Below, one piece after another: positions 1-12,763 of a stretch of DNA of 64,000 nucleotides. Under the pieces are notes generated by a model. It saw nothing but the letters and a program-made list of their open reading frames with translations, was not told where the DNA came from and did no database searches. The stretch's first letter is position 1. Every line of letters starts with the position of its first letter. Made by a program: the position numbers and the translations under genes. Source of the stretch: Pseudomonas sp. PB101 (GTDB lineage Bacteria > Pseudomonadota > Gammaproteobacteria > Pseudomonadales > Pseudomonadaceae); the NCBI RefSeq assembly GCF_009764265.1, contig NZ_RWIR01000079.1:1-64000 (forward strand), written 5' to 3'.

Positions 1-48
1 CGATGGCGATTTCGATGACGCCATCGCCAGCAAGCCGGCTCCTACAGG
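1..48. repeat. REP element (half of a REPIN, cut by window edge)
   Basis: The stretch ends in the pseudomonad REP arm GCCAGCAAGCCGGCTCCTAC. The same arm occurs complete in the REPINs near 35487 and 49302. The partner arm would lie left of the window. Confidence 0.8.
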
Positions 49-71
49 TGCATGAACGGTGTCTAGAGTGT

Positions 72-141
72 TGTTCACTATTGTTCACTGTCAATGGGTG
101 AACTGTTCAATTGTTCATTTCCGATTGTTCATTTGTGTTCA
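72..141. promoter_or_regulatory. Cluster of six TGTTCA boxes upstream of the ABC operon
   Basis: TGTTCA occurs on the plus strand at 72, 82, 104, 112, 126 and 136, so start-to-start distances are 10, 22, 8, 14 and 10. Most copies sit in a longer TTGTTCA(C/T)T. The copy at 104-109 is half of a palindrome, TGAAC-T-GTTCA (99-109). The array lies 125-195 bp before the first ABC gene, where an operator would be expected. Repeated short boxes of this kind suit a DeoR/GlpR-type repressor, but the regulator is not in the window and the assignment is inference. Confidence 0.55.
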
Positions 142-265
142 GCAACGAACGCGTTTTTGCCTTCATCTTCAGGGATTTCAAGCTGAATCAACGGCTTGAG
201 ATTTTTGGCACGAATGTCGCTTTATCGCTCCGGTCGCTTGACTCCAATAATAAAAAGGCCGAGCC

Positions 266-1360
266 ATGTCACTCACCCTGGAGCACGTCAGCCGCACCGT
301 CGAGGGCCAGACCTGGATCGACGATGCCAACCTGAGTTTCGAACCCGGTTCCTTCAACGTTTTGCTGGGGCGCACCCTGTCCGGCAAAACCAGCCTGATG
401 CGCCTGATGGCCGGTCTGGACAAGCCCGACAGCGGGCGCATCCTGATGAACGGCGTCGACGTCACCCAACGCCCGGTGCGCCTGCGCAACGTGTCGATGG
501 TTTATCAGCAGTTCATCAACTACCCGACCATGACGGTGTTCGAGAACATCGCCTCGCCGTTGCGTCAGGCCGGTGTATCCAGCGAGATGATCCAGAGCAA
601 GGTGCTGGAAACCGCGAAGATGCTGCGCATCGAGAAGTTTCTCAAACGCTATCCGCTGGAGCTTTCCGGTGGCCAGCAACAACGCACGGCCATGGCCCGG
701 GCGCTGGTCAAGGATGCCGAACTGATCCTGTTCGACGAGCCGCTGGTCAACCTCGACTACAAGTTGCGCGAAGAGCTGCGCCAGGAAATGCGCGAGCTGT
801 TCAAGGCGCGTCACACCATCGCTATCTACGCCACCACCGAACCCAACGAAGCCCTGGCCCTGGGCGGCACCACGACCATTCTTCACGAAGGCCGGGTGAT
901 CCAGAGCGGGCAGTCTTCAGCGGTCTATCACCAGCCGCAAACGGTGTTGGCGGCCGAGCTGTTCTCCGAGCCGCCGATCAACCTGATGCCGGGGCGCATC
1001 GCCGGCAATGAAGTGAGTTTCGCCAACTTCGTGCACTTTCCGCTGAACGTCGACTTGCGCCCGGTGGGCGAGGGCGAATTCCGTTTCGGCGTGCGACCCA
1101 GCCATATCTCGCTGGTGCCGAGCAATGACGATGACCTCGAACTGGCGGTGACCGTCGAGGTCGCCGAAATCAGCGGCTCGGAAACCTTCCTGCATGTGCG
1201 CAACGAGCATTTCCTGCTGGTACTGCACTTGCCGGGTGTTCACGAATACGACGTCGATGCGCCGATCCGCATCTACATCCCGACCCATAAACTGTTTGTG
1301 TTCGATACGCAGGGGCGGCTGGTCCAGGCGCCGGGCCGGCGTGTCGCGAGGGTTGCCTGA
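266..1360 (+). CDS. ABC transporter ATP-binding protein, GlpS-like (glycerol importer)
   Basis: Cytoplasmic ATPase of an importer matching the rhizobial GlpSTPQUV glycerol system; it should pair with the ATPase encoded next. Walker A is GRTLSGKT (35-42), the Q-loop is near Q81/Q82, the signature LSGGQ (133-137) is canonical, and Walker B is LILFDEP (153-159). The H-loop position reads ATTE (189-192), so the switch histidine is replaced by Thr191. The last ~120 residues look like a MalK-type TOBE domain. ATG follows AAGG at a 6-nt spacing. The stop overlaps the next start (TGATG). Glycerol as substrate is inferred from gene order and the DUF2160 partner; other polyols remain possible. Confidence 0.9.
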   Translation: MSLTLEHVSRTVEGQTWIDDANLSFEPGSFNVLLGRTLSGKTSLMRLMAGLDKPDSGRILMNGVDVTQRPVRLRNVSMVYQQFINYPTMTVFENIASPLRQAGVSSEMIQSKVLETAKMLRIEKFLKRYPLELSGGQQQRTAMARALVKDAELILFDEPLVNLDYKLREELRQEMRELFKARHTIAIYATTEPNEALALGGTTTILHEGRVIQSGQSSAVYHQPQTVLAAELFSEPPINLMPGRIAGNEVSFANFVHFPLNVDLRPVGEGEFRFGVRPSHISLVPSNDDDLELAVTVEVAEISGSETFLHVRNEHFLLVLHLPGVHEYDVDAPIRIYIPTHKLFVFDTQGRLVQAPGRRVARVA

Positions 1361-2471
1361 TGGCCGAAATCCGATTGCAGAACCTCGCCCACAGCTACAC
1401 CAAGACCCCGGCGGGACCTGAGGACTACGCGATCCGCGAGATGGACCACATCTGGGAGCAGGGTGGCGCCTATGCGTTGCTGGGGCCATCGGGTTGCGGC
1501 AAGTCGACCTTGCTCAACATCATTTCCGGGCTGCTCAGCCCGTCCCAGGGCCATGTGTTGTTCGACGGCAAAGCGGTCAACGACCTGACCCCGGAGAAGC
1601 GCAACATCGCCCAGGTTTTCCAGTTTCCGGTGGTCTACGACACCATGACGGTGTTCGACAACCTGGCCTTCCCGCTGCGCAACCAGGGCATGGCGGAGGC
1701 AAGAATCCATACCAAGGTGCAGGAAATCGCCGAAGTACTCGACCTGCAGAACCTGCTGAGCAAAAAGGCGCGCAACCTCACCGCCGATGAAAAGCAGAAA
1801 GTCTCCATGGGCCGTGGGCTGGTGCGTGACGACGTCTCGGCGATCCTGTTCGACGAGCCGCTGACGGTGATCGACCCGCACCTGAAGTGGAAGCTGCGGC
1901 GCAAGCTCAAGCAGATTCACGAACAGTTCAACATAACCATGGTCTACGTCACCCACGATCAGCTGGAGGCCTCGACTTTCGCCGACAAGATTGCGGTGAT
2001 GTACGGCGGGCAAATCGTGCAGTTCGGCACGCCAAGGGAGTTGTTCGAGCGGCCGAGCCACACCTTTGTCGGCTACTTCATCGGCAGCCCGGGGATGAAC
2101 CTGATCGAGGTGCAGCCGCAACCGGGGGGTGTCGGGTTCGCCTCGACCCATCTGCCGCTGTCCGAGGCCATGCAACAGCGTATCGCCGAGTCCGGATGGA
2201 AAACCCTGAAGGTCGGCATTCGTCCGGAGTTCATCCATGTGTGGGATGAAGCCTTTGATGACGCGCTGCGGGCACAGGTCGTACACGTCGAAGACCTGGG
2301 CACCTACAAGATCATGACCCTCAACCTCGATGGCGCCACCCTGAAGGTGCGCCTGGCCGAAGACAAACCGGTGCCGCAAGGCACGGCCTACATCAGTTTC
2401 CCGGCGCAGTGGCTGATGGTCTACGCCGACGAATTCCTCCTGGAAGCCCAGGCCAATACCGAGGTGCAGCC

Positions 2472-2475
<4 letters not shown>
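1360..2475 (+). CDS. ABC transporter ATP-binding protein, GlpT-like (glycerol importer)
   Basis: Second ATPase of the importer, 371 aa. Walker A GPSGCGKST (42-50), Q-loop Q88, Walker B with FDEP (~164-167) and the H-loop VTHD (His199) are all intact. The signature is degenerate: LTADEKQK (140-147) stands where LSGGQ is expected. This is the mirror image of the defect in its partner, so the heterodimer should have one consensus and one degenerate ATP site. The C-terminal third resembles a TOBE-containing regulatory domain. The gene overlaps the previous stop by one base and the permease start by four (ATGA), indicating translational coupling. Confidence 0.9.
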
Positions 2476-3338
<863 letters not shown>

Positions 3339-3348
3339 GGCCTGCGCC

Positions 3349-4149
<801 letters not shown>

Positions 4150-4159
4150 GGAACTGATG

Positions 4160-4432
4160 ATGGAATGGATGAGCTGGACCGTCCCCACGGCGGCATTCTT
4201 CAGTGTGATTGCCCTGATCCTGGTGGTCATGACCACTTGGGAGTTGCGTTCGCCGAGCATCCTTCGGCGTGGTTTTTTGCCGATTGCCACCACCCGTGGC
4301 GATCGCTTGTTCATCGGTCTTCTCGGTAGCGCCTACCTGCACTTGCTGGTAATCGGCGTCACCGACTGGAGCATCTGGGTGGCGTTCGCGTTGTCCCTGG
4401 TGTGGCTGTTGGCTGTGATGCGTTGGGGCTAG
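4160..4432 (+). CDS. DUF2160 small membrane protein, GlpU-like
   Basis: A 90-residue protein with three hydrophobic segments (about 8-25, 45-66 and 70-87), matching the DUF2160 family found only inside this ABC operon type and called GlpU in Rhizobium. Its role is unknown; it is presumed to be an accessory of the permease. Two adjacent ATGs exist at 4157 and 4160. The second is preferred because GAGGA (4148-4152) lies 7 nt before it and only 4 nt before the first. Its presence is the main reason for calling the operon a glycerol rather than a generic sugar importer. Confidence 0.85.
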   Translation: MEWMSWTVPTAAFFSVIALILVVMTTWELRSPSILRRGFLPIATTRGDRLFIGLLGSAYLHLLVIGVTDWSIWVAFALSLVWLLAVMRWG

Positions 4433-4479
4433 TCGAATCGCTCGGCAATGTTGCTCCGAAACCCTAAAAGGAGGTCTCT

Positions 4480-6222
<1,743 letters not shown>

Positions 6223-6243
6223 AGTGTCTGGACTGTGAAAGGC

Positions 6244-6269
6244 AAACGGCACCGGAAGGTGCCGTTTTT
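6244..6269 (+). terminator. Rho-independent terminator of the ABC operon
   Basis: Ten-bp stem AAACGGCACC / GGTGCCGTTT with GGAA loop, followed by T residues, 22 nt after the binding-protein stop. Confidence 0.85.
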
Positions 6270-6289
6270 GTTGGTGTCTGTTCCACCGT

Positions 6290-6384
6290 CATCGCGAGCA
6301 AGCTCGCTCCCACAGGTTTTGTGTCGTACACAAAATCGGCGAGCGCCCTGGGCCACTGTGGGAGCGAGCCTGCTCGCGATGAGG
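6290..6384. repeat. REPIN (CGAGC-type arms)
   Basis: Inverted pair of REP arms: ATCGCGAGCAAGCTCGCTCC at the left and GGAGCGAGCCTGCTCGCGAT at the right, enclosing about 55 bp. It lies between two facing terminators. Confidence 0.85.
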
Positions 6385-6433
6385 CCAGCCCTGACAACCG
6401 ATTGCTTTGGCCGAACACGAATCTCTCAAACGC

Positions 6434-6459
6434 AAAAACGGCACCCGAAGGTGCCGTTT
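6434..6459 (-). terminator. Rho-independent terminator of the nuo operon
   Basis: Read on the minus strand: AAACGGCACC, TTCG tetraloop, GGTGCCGTTT, then TTG. It lies 30 nt past the nuoN stop. The stem is identical to the terminator at 6244-6267. Confidence 0.85.
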
Positions 6460-6488
6460 CCGTTTACTGCCGAATGTCGCCTAAGCGA

Positions 6489-7952
6489 TCAACCCACCAG
6501 GCCCGACTGTTGAACCAGGTTCAGCAGCGGTTGTGGGTAGACGCCGAGGAAGAACGCGACCAGGGCGATGGCCAGCAGCATCACGCCGCCTGCCTTCTGT
6601 TCCCAGTGCAGTTGCGCATCGACGCGACGCAGGTTCGGTTCGATCAGGTACAGGGTGACCATGACGCGCAGGTAGTAGAACACGCCGATGGCGCTGCCCA
6701 GTACCAGCGAGCCAACCAGCCACCATTGATGCGATTCGACACCGGTGGCGATGATGTAGAACTTGCCGATGAAGCCCGCGGTCAGCGGGATGCCGGCCAG
6801 GGACAGCATCATCACGGTCAGTACGGCGGTCAGGTACGGACGGCGCCAGAACAGGCCGCGGTATTCGTACAGGGCGTCTGCGTCACGGCCTTTGTACGGC
6901 GAAGACATCAGGGTGATCACGCCGAAGGCGCCGAGGCTGGTGATCACGTAGGTGACCAGGTACACGCCGATGGCTTCCACGGCCAGGCCCTTGCTCGCCA
7001 CCAGGGCGATCAGCAGGTAACCGAAGTGGGCGATGGACGAGTAACCCAGCAGACGCTTGAGGTTGCTCTGGGTCAGGGCCAGCAGGTTACCGAACAGGAT
7101 CGACGCGATGGCGATGATGGTCAGCACGTCGCTCAGCACGCCGCTGCTGGCCGCTGGCGAGATCTGGAACAGACGCACCATCACGGCGAACACGGCAACC
7201 TTGGAAGCGGTCGCGAGGAACGCTGCAACCGGCGCCGGAGCACCTTCGTAAACGTCTGGAGTCCAGAGGTGGAACGGTACCAGCGACAGCTTGAACGCCA
7301 GGCCGATCAGCATCATGCCCAGGCCCAGCTGAGCCAGCGAGCTTGGCAGCCCAGTGGCCGCCAGCGCCTGACCGATACCCACGAAGCTCAGGGAACCCGA
7401 GTCTGCGTAGAGCAGCGCCATACCGAACAACAGGAAGGCGGAGCCTGCAGCCGACAGCACCATGTACTTGATACCGGCTTCCAGCGAGCGCTTGTTGAAG
7501 AAGGCGTAGGCCACCAGACCGTAGACCGGCACCGACAGCAGTTCCAGACCGATGAACAACCCGGCCAGGTGCTGTGCGCTGACCAGAACCAGGCCACCGG
7601 CGGCGGCCATCAGGATCAGCAGGTACAGTTCTTCACGGTTGCCCGGGTAACCCGTGCCGCCATCGCCGAGGTAGGCGTGGGCGAGGGTGACACAGGCGAG
7701 GGTGGCGACCAGGATCAGCGCCATGTACAGGCAAGCGAAGCTATCGATTTGCAGCAGAGGGGTCACAGCCAATGGCGCGACCTTCAAGGCTGGCAGGATC
7801 GACAGCAACGCCAGGTTCAGGCCCGCCACTGAAATCAGGAAGGTCTGCGAGTGGTTGCGGCGCCAGGCGATTGCCAGCATCACCACGATAATGGTGAGGC
7901 TGGTAATCAACAGCGGCGCTAGCGCGATAAAGTGTTGAGTCGTGAATTCCAT
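6489..7952 (-). CDS. nuoN: NADH-quinone oxidoreductase subunit N
   Basis: Proton-pumping antiporter-like subunit of the complex I membrane arm, 487 aa, almost entirely hydrophobic with about 14 helices. The start is the ATG giving MEFTTQHF; an upstream in-frame start would add 21 polar residues not seen in the family. It is the last gene of the nuo operon, 7 bp after nuoM. Together with NuoL and NuoM it forms the row of three channels driven by quinone reduction at NuoB/NuoCD. Confidence 0.95.
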   Translation of the reverse strand: MEFTTQHFIALAPLLITSLTIIVVMLAIAWRRNHSQTFLISVAGLNLALLSILPALKVAPLAVTPLLQIDSFACLYMALILVATLACVTLAHAYLGDGGTGYPGNREELYLLILMAAAGGLVLVSAQHLAGLFIGLELLSVPVYGLVAYAFFNKRSLEAGIKYMVLSAAGSAFLLFGMALLYADSGSLSFVGIGQALAATGLPSSLAQLGLGMMLIGLAFKLSLVPFHLWTPDVYEGAPAPVAAFLATASKVAVFAVMVRLFQISPAASSGVLSDVLTIIAIASILFGNLLALTQSNLKRLLGYSSIAHFGYLLIALVASKGLAVEAIGVYLVTYVITSLGAFGVITLMSSPYKGRDADALYEYRGLFWRRPYLTAVLTVMMLSLAGIPLTAGFIGKFYIIATGVESHQWWLVGSLVLGSAIGVFYYLRVMVTLYLIEPNLRRVDAQLHWEQKAGGVMLLAIALVAFFLGVYPQPLLNLVQQSGLVG

Positions 7953-7959
7953 AGCGCTC

Positions 7960-9492
7960 TTACCGGGCCGAAGCGAGTTGAGTGAAGGCGGTGCCGAGCC
8001 ACTGCTGCACGCCATGCATCGTCGCGGCAGAGGTATCGAGGAACGGTTGTGGATACACGCCGATGTAGATCAGCAGTGCAGCCAGACCGACCACCATGAT
8101 CAGTTCGCGACCGTCCATGCCATGCAGCACCGCGTCCGATTTGGCCGGGCCGAAGTATGCACGGTGGATCATGATCAGCGAGTAGACCGAACCGAACACC
8201 AGGCCGGACGTCGCGATGATGGTGACCAACGGCGCAGCAGGGAAGGTGCCGATCAGGATCAGGAACTCACCGACGAAGTTACCGGTACCCGGCAAGCCCA
8301 GCGACGCGGCTGCGAAGAACAGGCTGAGCGCCGGCAGGTAAGCGATCTTCGACCACAGGCCACCCATTTCACGCATGTCGCGGGTGTGGGTGCGTTCGTA
8401 CAGCTGGCCACTCAGGATAAACAGTGCCGCGGCCGACAGACCGTGCGCCAGCATCTGCATCACCGCGCCTTGCAGCGCCAGTTGGCTGCCAGAGTAGATG
8501 CCGATCAGTACGAAGCCCATGTGGGAAACGGACGAGAAGGCAATCAGACGCTTGATGTCGGTTTGCGCGAACGCCAGGAACGCACCGTAGAAGATCCCGA
8601 TAAGACCCAGGGTCATGGCGATCGGCGCGAACTCGGCCGAGGCATTCGGGAACAGCGGCAGGGCGAAACGCAGCAGGCCGTAGGCCGCAGTCTTCAGCAA
8701 GATACCGGCGAGGTCGACGGAACCAGCGGTCGGTGCCTGGGCGTGAGCGTCAGGCAACCAGGAGTGGAACGGTACGACCGGCAGCTTGACCGCGAAGGCG
8801 ATGAAGAAGCCGAGCATCAGGATGTACTCGGTGGTCATCGACATCTTGGTCTTCAACAGATCGGCGTAGTTGAAGGTAATCACGCCGGTTTCGTTGAAGT
8901 TGACCAGTACCAGGCCCAGGATCGCCACCAACATGATCAGGCCGGAAGCCTGAGTGAAGATGAAGAACTTGGTCGCCGCGTAGATCCGGGTTTTCTTGCC
9001 GTCCGAAGAACTGTGACCCCAGAGCGCGATGAGGAAGTACATCGGCACCAGCATCATTTCCCAGAAGAAGAAGAACATGAACAGGTCGAGGGCGAGGAAC
9101 ACGCCGACGACACCGCCCAGGATCCACATCAGGTTCAGGTGGAAGAAGCCCACGTGACGCTGGATCTCTTTCCACGAGCAGAGTACCGAGAGCACACCCA
9201 GCAGACCGGTCAGCATGATCATCAACAGCGACAGGCCGTCGAGGGCCAGGTGCACGTTGATGCCGAAGCGCTCGATCCAGACGTGCTTGAACTCAAGCGC
9301 CCAGGTCGGGTCGGCGCCAGGCGCCGGGGCAAATGAATAATCACCGTTGGCCCACAGCCAGAGGCCGAGGGAGAGCAACAGGGACATGGTGATCAGCGCA
9401 ATCCAGCGGGGGAGGGTGGCGCCGAAGCGCTCACCCATCCAGCACAGCAGGCCGCCGATGAAGGGGATCAGGATTAGCCAAGGCAGAATCAT
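7960..9492 (-). CDS. nuoM: NADH-quinone oxidoreductase subunit M
   Basis: Second antiporter-like channel subunit, 510 aa. The conserved segment around LPDAHAQAPTAGSVDLAG (discontinuous helix 7 region) and the preceding FHSWLPDAH are visible, the hallmark of NuoM/NuoL/Mrp-type subunits. It should translocate protons in the distal-middle membrane arm. It follows nuoL with a 39-bp gap and precedes nuoN by 7 bp. Confidence 0.96.
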   Translation of the reverse strand: MILPWLILIPFIGGLLCWMGERFGATLPRWIALITMSLLLSLGLWLWANGDYSFAPAPGADPTWALEFKHVWIERFGINVHLALDGLSLLMIMLTGLLGVLSVLCSWKEIQRHVGFFHLNLMWILGGVVGVFLALDLFMFFFFWEMMLVPMYFLIALWGHSSSDGKKTRIYAATKFFIFTQASGLIMLVAILGLVLVNFNETGVITFNYADLLKTKMSMTTEYILMLGFFIAFAVKLPVVPFHSWLPDAHAQAPTAGSVDLAGILLKTAAYGLLRFALPLFPNASAEFAPIAMTLGLIGIFYGAFLAFAQTDIKRLIAFSSVSHMGFVLIGIYSGSQLALQGAVMQMLAHGLSAAALFILSGQLYERTHTRDMREMGGLWSKIAYLPALSLFFAAASLGLPGTGNFVGEFLILIGTFPAAPLVTIIATSGLVFGSVYSLIMIHRAYFGPAKSDAVLHGMDGRELIMVVGLAALLIYIGVYPQPFLDTSAATMHGVQQWLGTAFTQLASAR

Positions 9493-9531
9493 GACGGGTT
9501 CGTTTCCTTTCGCAAATTCGCAAGGTTCATA

Positions 9532-11385
9532 TCAGACCGCTACCAGCACGACGGCGCCAATGACCAGCACGGCACCAGCAGCCATCGAGGCGGCGTACCA
9601 ACGCAGTTGACCGGTCTCGGTACGGCTCAGGGCGGTGTGACCGCCTTTGGCCATGCGCGGGATCAGACCGATGGTCTGGTCGAGCGGGTCTTTGCGCAGG
9701 ATGTGGCTGATCGCCAGGTACGGCTTGACGAACAGTTTGTCGTAGATCCAGTCGAAGCCCCAGGCAGCGAACCACCAGGCCGAGAGGAAACGGCCGATGC
9801 CGCTGTTGGCGACGGCGGTGACGAAGCGACGCTTGCCGAGGAACAGCAAGGCTGCCAGCAGGATACCGGCCAGGGCGATGGCGCCCGAAGCGATTTCCAG
9901 GCTGTGCTTGGCTTCGCCGCCGGCATGGCCGACGCTCTCCGGCAGTACGCCGTGCAGCGGTGGAACGATCATCGCGCCGATGGCGGTGGACAATACGATC
10001 AGCACCGACAGTGGCAGCCAGTGGGCGATACCGTGACCGGCGTGGGCTTCGGTCTTCGCTTCACCGTGGAACGCGATGAAGATCAGGCGGAAGGTGTACA
10101 GCGAGGTCATGAACGCGCCGACCAGACCTGCGTAGAGCAGACCGTTGTTGCCGCTGGCGAACGCTTCCCAGAGGATTTCGTCCTTGGAGTAGAAGCCTGC
10201 GGTGACCAGTGGCAAGGCCGCGAGGGCCGCGCCGCCGACGATGAAGCTGGCGTAGGCCAGTGGCAGTTTCTTCCACAGACCGCCCATCTTGAAGATGTTC
10301 TGCTCGTGGTGGCAGGCAACGATCACCGCACCGGAAGCAAGGAACAGCAGGGCCTTGAAGAAGGCGTGGGTCATCAGGTGGAAGATCGCGCCATCCCAGG
10401 CACCAACGCCCAGGGCCAGGAACATGTAGCCGATCTGGCTCATGGTCGAGTAGGCGAGGATACGCTTGATGTCGGTCTGGACCAGTGCGGCGAAACCGGC
10501 CAGCACCAGGGTCACACCGCCAACCAGGCCCACCAGGTGCAGGATTTCCGGCGCCAGGGTGAACAGGCCGTGGGTACGGGCGATCAGGTAGACGCCTGCG
10601 GTCACCATGGTTGCGGCGTGGATCAGTGCCGAAACCGGGGTAGGACCGGCCATTGCATCCGCCAGCCAGGTTTGCAGTGGCAGTTGCGCGGATTTACCGA
10701 CAGCGCCACCCAGCAGCATCAGGGTGGCCATGACCATCCAGAAGTCGCCGGCCTGGAATTTCTGCGGAGCCAGCACCAGCAGTTCCTGGACGTTCAGCGT
10801 GCCCAGTTGGGCAAACAGAATGAACAGGCCGATGGCCATGAACACGTCACCGATACGGGTCACGATGAAGGCCTTGAGTGCCGCGTTACCGTTGTTGCGG
10901 TTGCTGTAGTAGAAACCGATCAACAGGTACGAGCACAGGCCCACGCCTTCCCAGCCGAAGTACAGGAACAACAGGTTATCGCCCAGGACCAGGAACAGCA
11001 TGCTGGCGATAAACAGGTTGGTGTACGCGAAGAAACGCGAGTAGCCGTCTTCACCACGCATGTACCAGGACGCGAACAGGTGGATCAGGAAGCCGACGCC
11101 GACGACCACGCCGAGCATGGTCACGGACAGGCCGTCCAGATACAGCGCGAAGTTCGGCGTGAAGCCTTCCACCGCCATCCACTGCCACAACACCTGGGTG
11201 TAGTGGCCGCCTTCCGGCGGGGCGACGTTGAATTGCCAGATCACGTAGGCGGTGACGATCGCCGACAGACCGATGGAACCCACGCCGATCAGTGCGGCCA
11301 GGTTTTCCGAGATGCGTCCACGGGAGAACGACAGCAGCAGGAAACCAATGAGAGGGAATACGAAAGTCAGAAAGAGTAGGTTCAT
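9532..11385 (-). CDS. nuoL: NADH-quinone oxidoreductase subunit L
   Basis: Most distal antiporter-like subunit, 617 aa, the usual length. Conserved motifs include the TWLADAMAGPTPVSALIHAA region and an internal SQIGYMFLALG stretch. The C-terminal third should hold the long lateral helix characteristic of NuoL. Its ATG overlaps the nuoK stop as ATGA, so translation of the two is likely coupled. Confidence 0.96.
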   Translation of the reverse strand: MNLLFLTFVFPLIGFLLLSFSRGRISENLAALIGVGSIGLSAIVTAYVIWQFNVAPPEGGHYTQVLWQWMAVEGFTPNFALYLDGLSVTMLGVVVGVGFLIHLFASWYMRGEDGYSRFFAYTNLFIASMLFLVLGDNLLFLYFGWEGVGLCSYLLIGFYYSNRNNGNAALKAFIVTRIGDVFMAIGLFILFAQLGTLNVQELLVLAPQKFQAGDFWMVMATLMLLGGAVGKSAQLPLQTWLADAMAGPTPVSALIHAATMVTAGVYLIARTHGLFTLAPEILHLVGLVGGVTLVLAGFAALVQTDIKRILAYSTMSQIGYMFLALGVGAWDGAIFHLMTHAFFKALLFLASGAVIVACHHEQNIFKMGGLWKKLPLAYASFIVGGAALAALPLVTAGFYSKDEILWEAFASGNNGLLYAGLVGAFMTSLYTFRLIFIAFHGEAKTEAHAGHGIAHWLPLSVLIVLSTAIGAMIVPPLHGVLPESVGHAGGEAKHSLEIASGAIALAGILLAALLFLGKRRFVTAVANSGIGRFLSAWWFAAWGFDWIYDKLFVKPYLAISHILRKDPLDQTIGLIPRMAKGGHTALSRTETGQLRWYAASMAAGAVLVIGAVVLVAV

Positions 11386-11690
11386 CCGCGCATCTCACTG
11401 GCAGCGTCGATATCGAGCGTGTGGAAGCGGCGATACAGTTGCAACAGGATCGCCAGGCCGATGCTGGCCTCGGCGGCTGCCAGGCTGATCACCAGGATGA
11501 ACATGATCTGTCCATCCGGCTGCGCCCAACGGCTGCCGGCAACGATGAAGGCCAGTGCAGAGGCGTTCATCATCACTTCAAGACTCATCAACACAAACAA
11601 AATGTTGCGGCGGACCATCAGGCCGACCAGACCGAGGCAGAACAGGATGCCGGCGACCGCCAGACCATGCTCCATAGGGATAGCAGGCAT
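11382..11690 (-). CDS. nuoK: NADH-quinone oxidoreductase subunit K
   Basis: Small membrane-arm subunit, 102 aa, three helices; the two buried glutamates of the proton path fall in LMSLEVMMNA and AAAEASIGLAI. Two starts compete. The ATG at 11696 overlaps the nuoJ stop but leaves only 2 nt after the Shine-Dalgarno AAGGAG. The ATG at 11690 leaves 8 nt and gives the family's normal N-terminus (MPAIPMEH), so it was chosen. Confidence 0.93.
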   Translation of the reverse strand: MPAIPMEHGLAVAGILFCLGLVGLMVRRNILFVLMSLEVMMNASALAFIVAGSRWAQPDGQIMFILVISLAAAEASIGLAILLQLYRRFHTLDIDAASEMRG

Positions 11691-11692
11691 CG

Positions 11693-12196
11693 TCATTGCT
11701 CCTTGGCTTCGTTGCGGCCCAAGTGGAACGCCGTGACGGCTGCGGCGAGCAGCAGCATCGAGGCGAGTTCGACCACCAGCAGGTAAGGACCGAACAGGCT
11801 GATGCCCACGGCCTTGGCGTCTACGGTGGTGTGGCCGACGGCTTCACCGGTCTGGTGGGAGAACAGCACGTACAGCAGTTCAACCAGCAGCAGGGCGGCG
11901 AGCAGGACCGGGCCGCCCCAGATACCGGGCTTGAGCCAGGCGCGCTCTTGCTGAACCGAGGCCGGGCCCAGGTTGAGCATCATCACCACGAACACGAACA
12001 GCACCATGATGGCGCCAGCGTAGGCGATCACTTCCAGGACACCGGCAAACGGCGCGCCGAGGGCGAAGAACGTCATCGCCACGGCGATCAGCGAAATGAT
12101 CAGGTAGAGCAGGGCGTGCACAGGGTTGGTGTTGGTGATCACGCGAAGCGTGGACACCACAGCGATACCCGATGCGAAATAGAAAGCGAATTCCAT
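11693..12196 (-). CDS. nuoJ: NADH-quinone oxidoreductase subunit J
   Basis: Membrane-arm subunit of 167 aa with five hydrophobic helices. The third contains the conserved EVIAYAGAIMVLFVFVVMML stretch, which carries the pi-bulge thought to couple quinone chemistry to proton movement. It lies between nuoI and nuoK in the standard order, 9 bp after nuoI. Confidence 0.95.
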   Translation of the reverse strand: MEFAFYFASGIAVVSTLRVITNTNPVHALLYLIISLIAVAMTFFALGAPFAGVLEVIAYAGAIMVLFVFVVMMLNLGPASVQQERAWLKPGIWGGPVLLAALLLVELLYVLFSHQTGEAVGHTTVDAKAVGISLFGPYLLVVELASMLLLAAAVTAFHLGRNEAKEQ

Positions 12197-12205
12197 CTTT
12201 CTTCC

Positions 12206-12751
12206 TTAAGGCAGCAAGCTCTTCACGTTGATCGGTTCGGCTTCATTCTGCGCGGAGCCTTTCGGCTTCCCGGCAATCGCCATACCTGCAACACGATAGA
12301 AGTTGTAATCAGGGTTTTTGCCGGGGCCGGAGATCAGCAGATCTTCTTTCTCGTACACCAGGTCCTGACGTTTGAACTCGGCCATTTCGAAATCCGGCGT
12401 CAGCTGGATCGCGGTGGTCGGGCAGGCTTCCTCGCAGAGGCCGCAAAAAATGCAGCGCGAGAAGTTGATGCGGAAGAAGTCCGGGTACCAGCGACCGTCT
12501 TCGGTTTCAGCTTTCTGCAGCGAGATGCAACCGACCGGGCACGCCACGGCACACAGGTTGCACGCTACACAACGCTCTTCACCGTCGGGGTCGCGGGTCA
12601 GGACGATACGCCCACGGTAGCGCGGCGGCAGGTACACGGCTTCTTCCGGGTACTGCAACGTGTCGCGCTTGCGGAAGGCGTGGCCGAAGATCATCACCAG
12701 GCTGCGAAGCTGGGTGTAGAGGCCATGCACGATGTCAAATATGTACTTCAT
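12206..12751 (-). CDS. nuoI: NADH-quinone oxidoreductase subunit I
   Basis: Peripheral-arm ferredoxin-like subunit, 181 aa, carrying clusters N6a and N6b. Two 4Fe-4S motifs are plain: CVACNLCAVACPVGC and CIFCGLCEEACPTTA. It passes electrons from NuoG towards the N2 cluster in NuoB. It lies 12 bp after nuoH in the operon. Confidence 0.96.
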   Translation of the reverse strand: MKYIFDIVHGLYTQLRSLVMIFGHAFRKRDTLQYPEEAVYLPPRYRGRIVLTRDPDGEERCVACNLCAVACPVGCISLQKAETEDGRWYPDFFRINFSRCIFCGLCEEACPTTAIQLTPDFEMAEFKRQDLVYEKEDLLISGPGKNPDYNFYRVAGMAIAGKPKGSAQNEAEPINVKSLLP

Positions 12752-12763
12752 GATTCTCTATCC

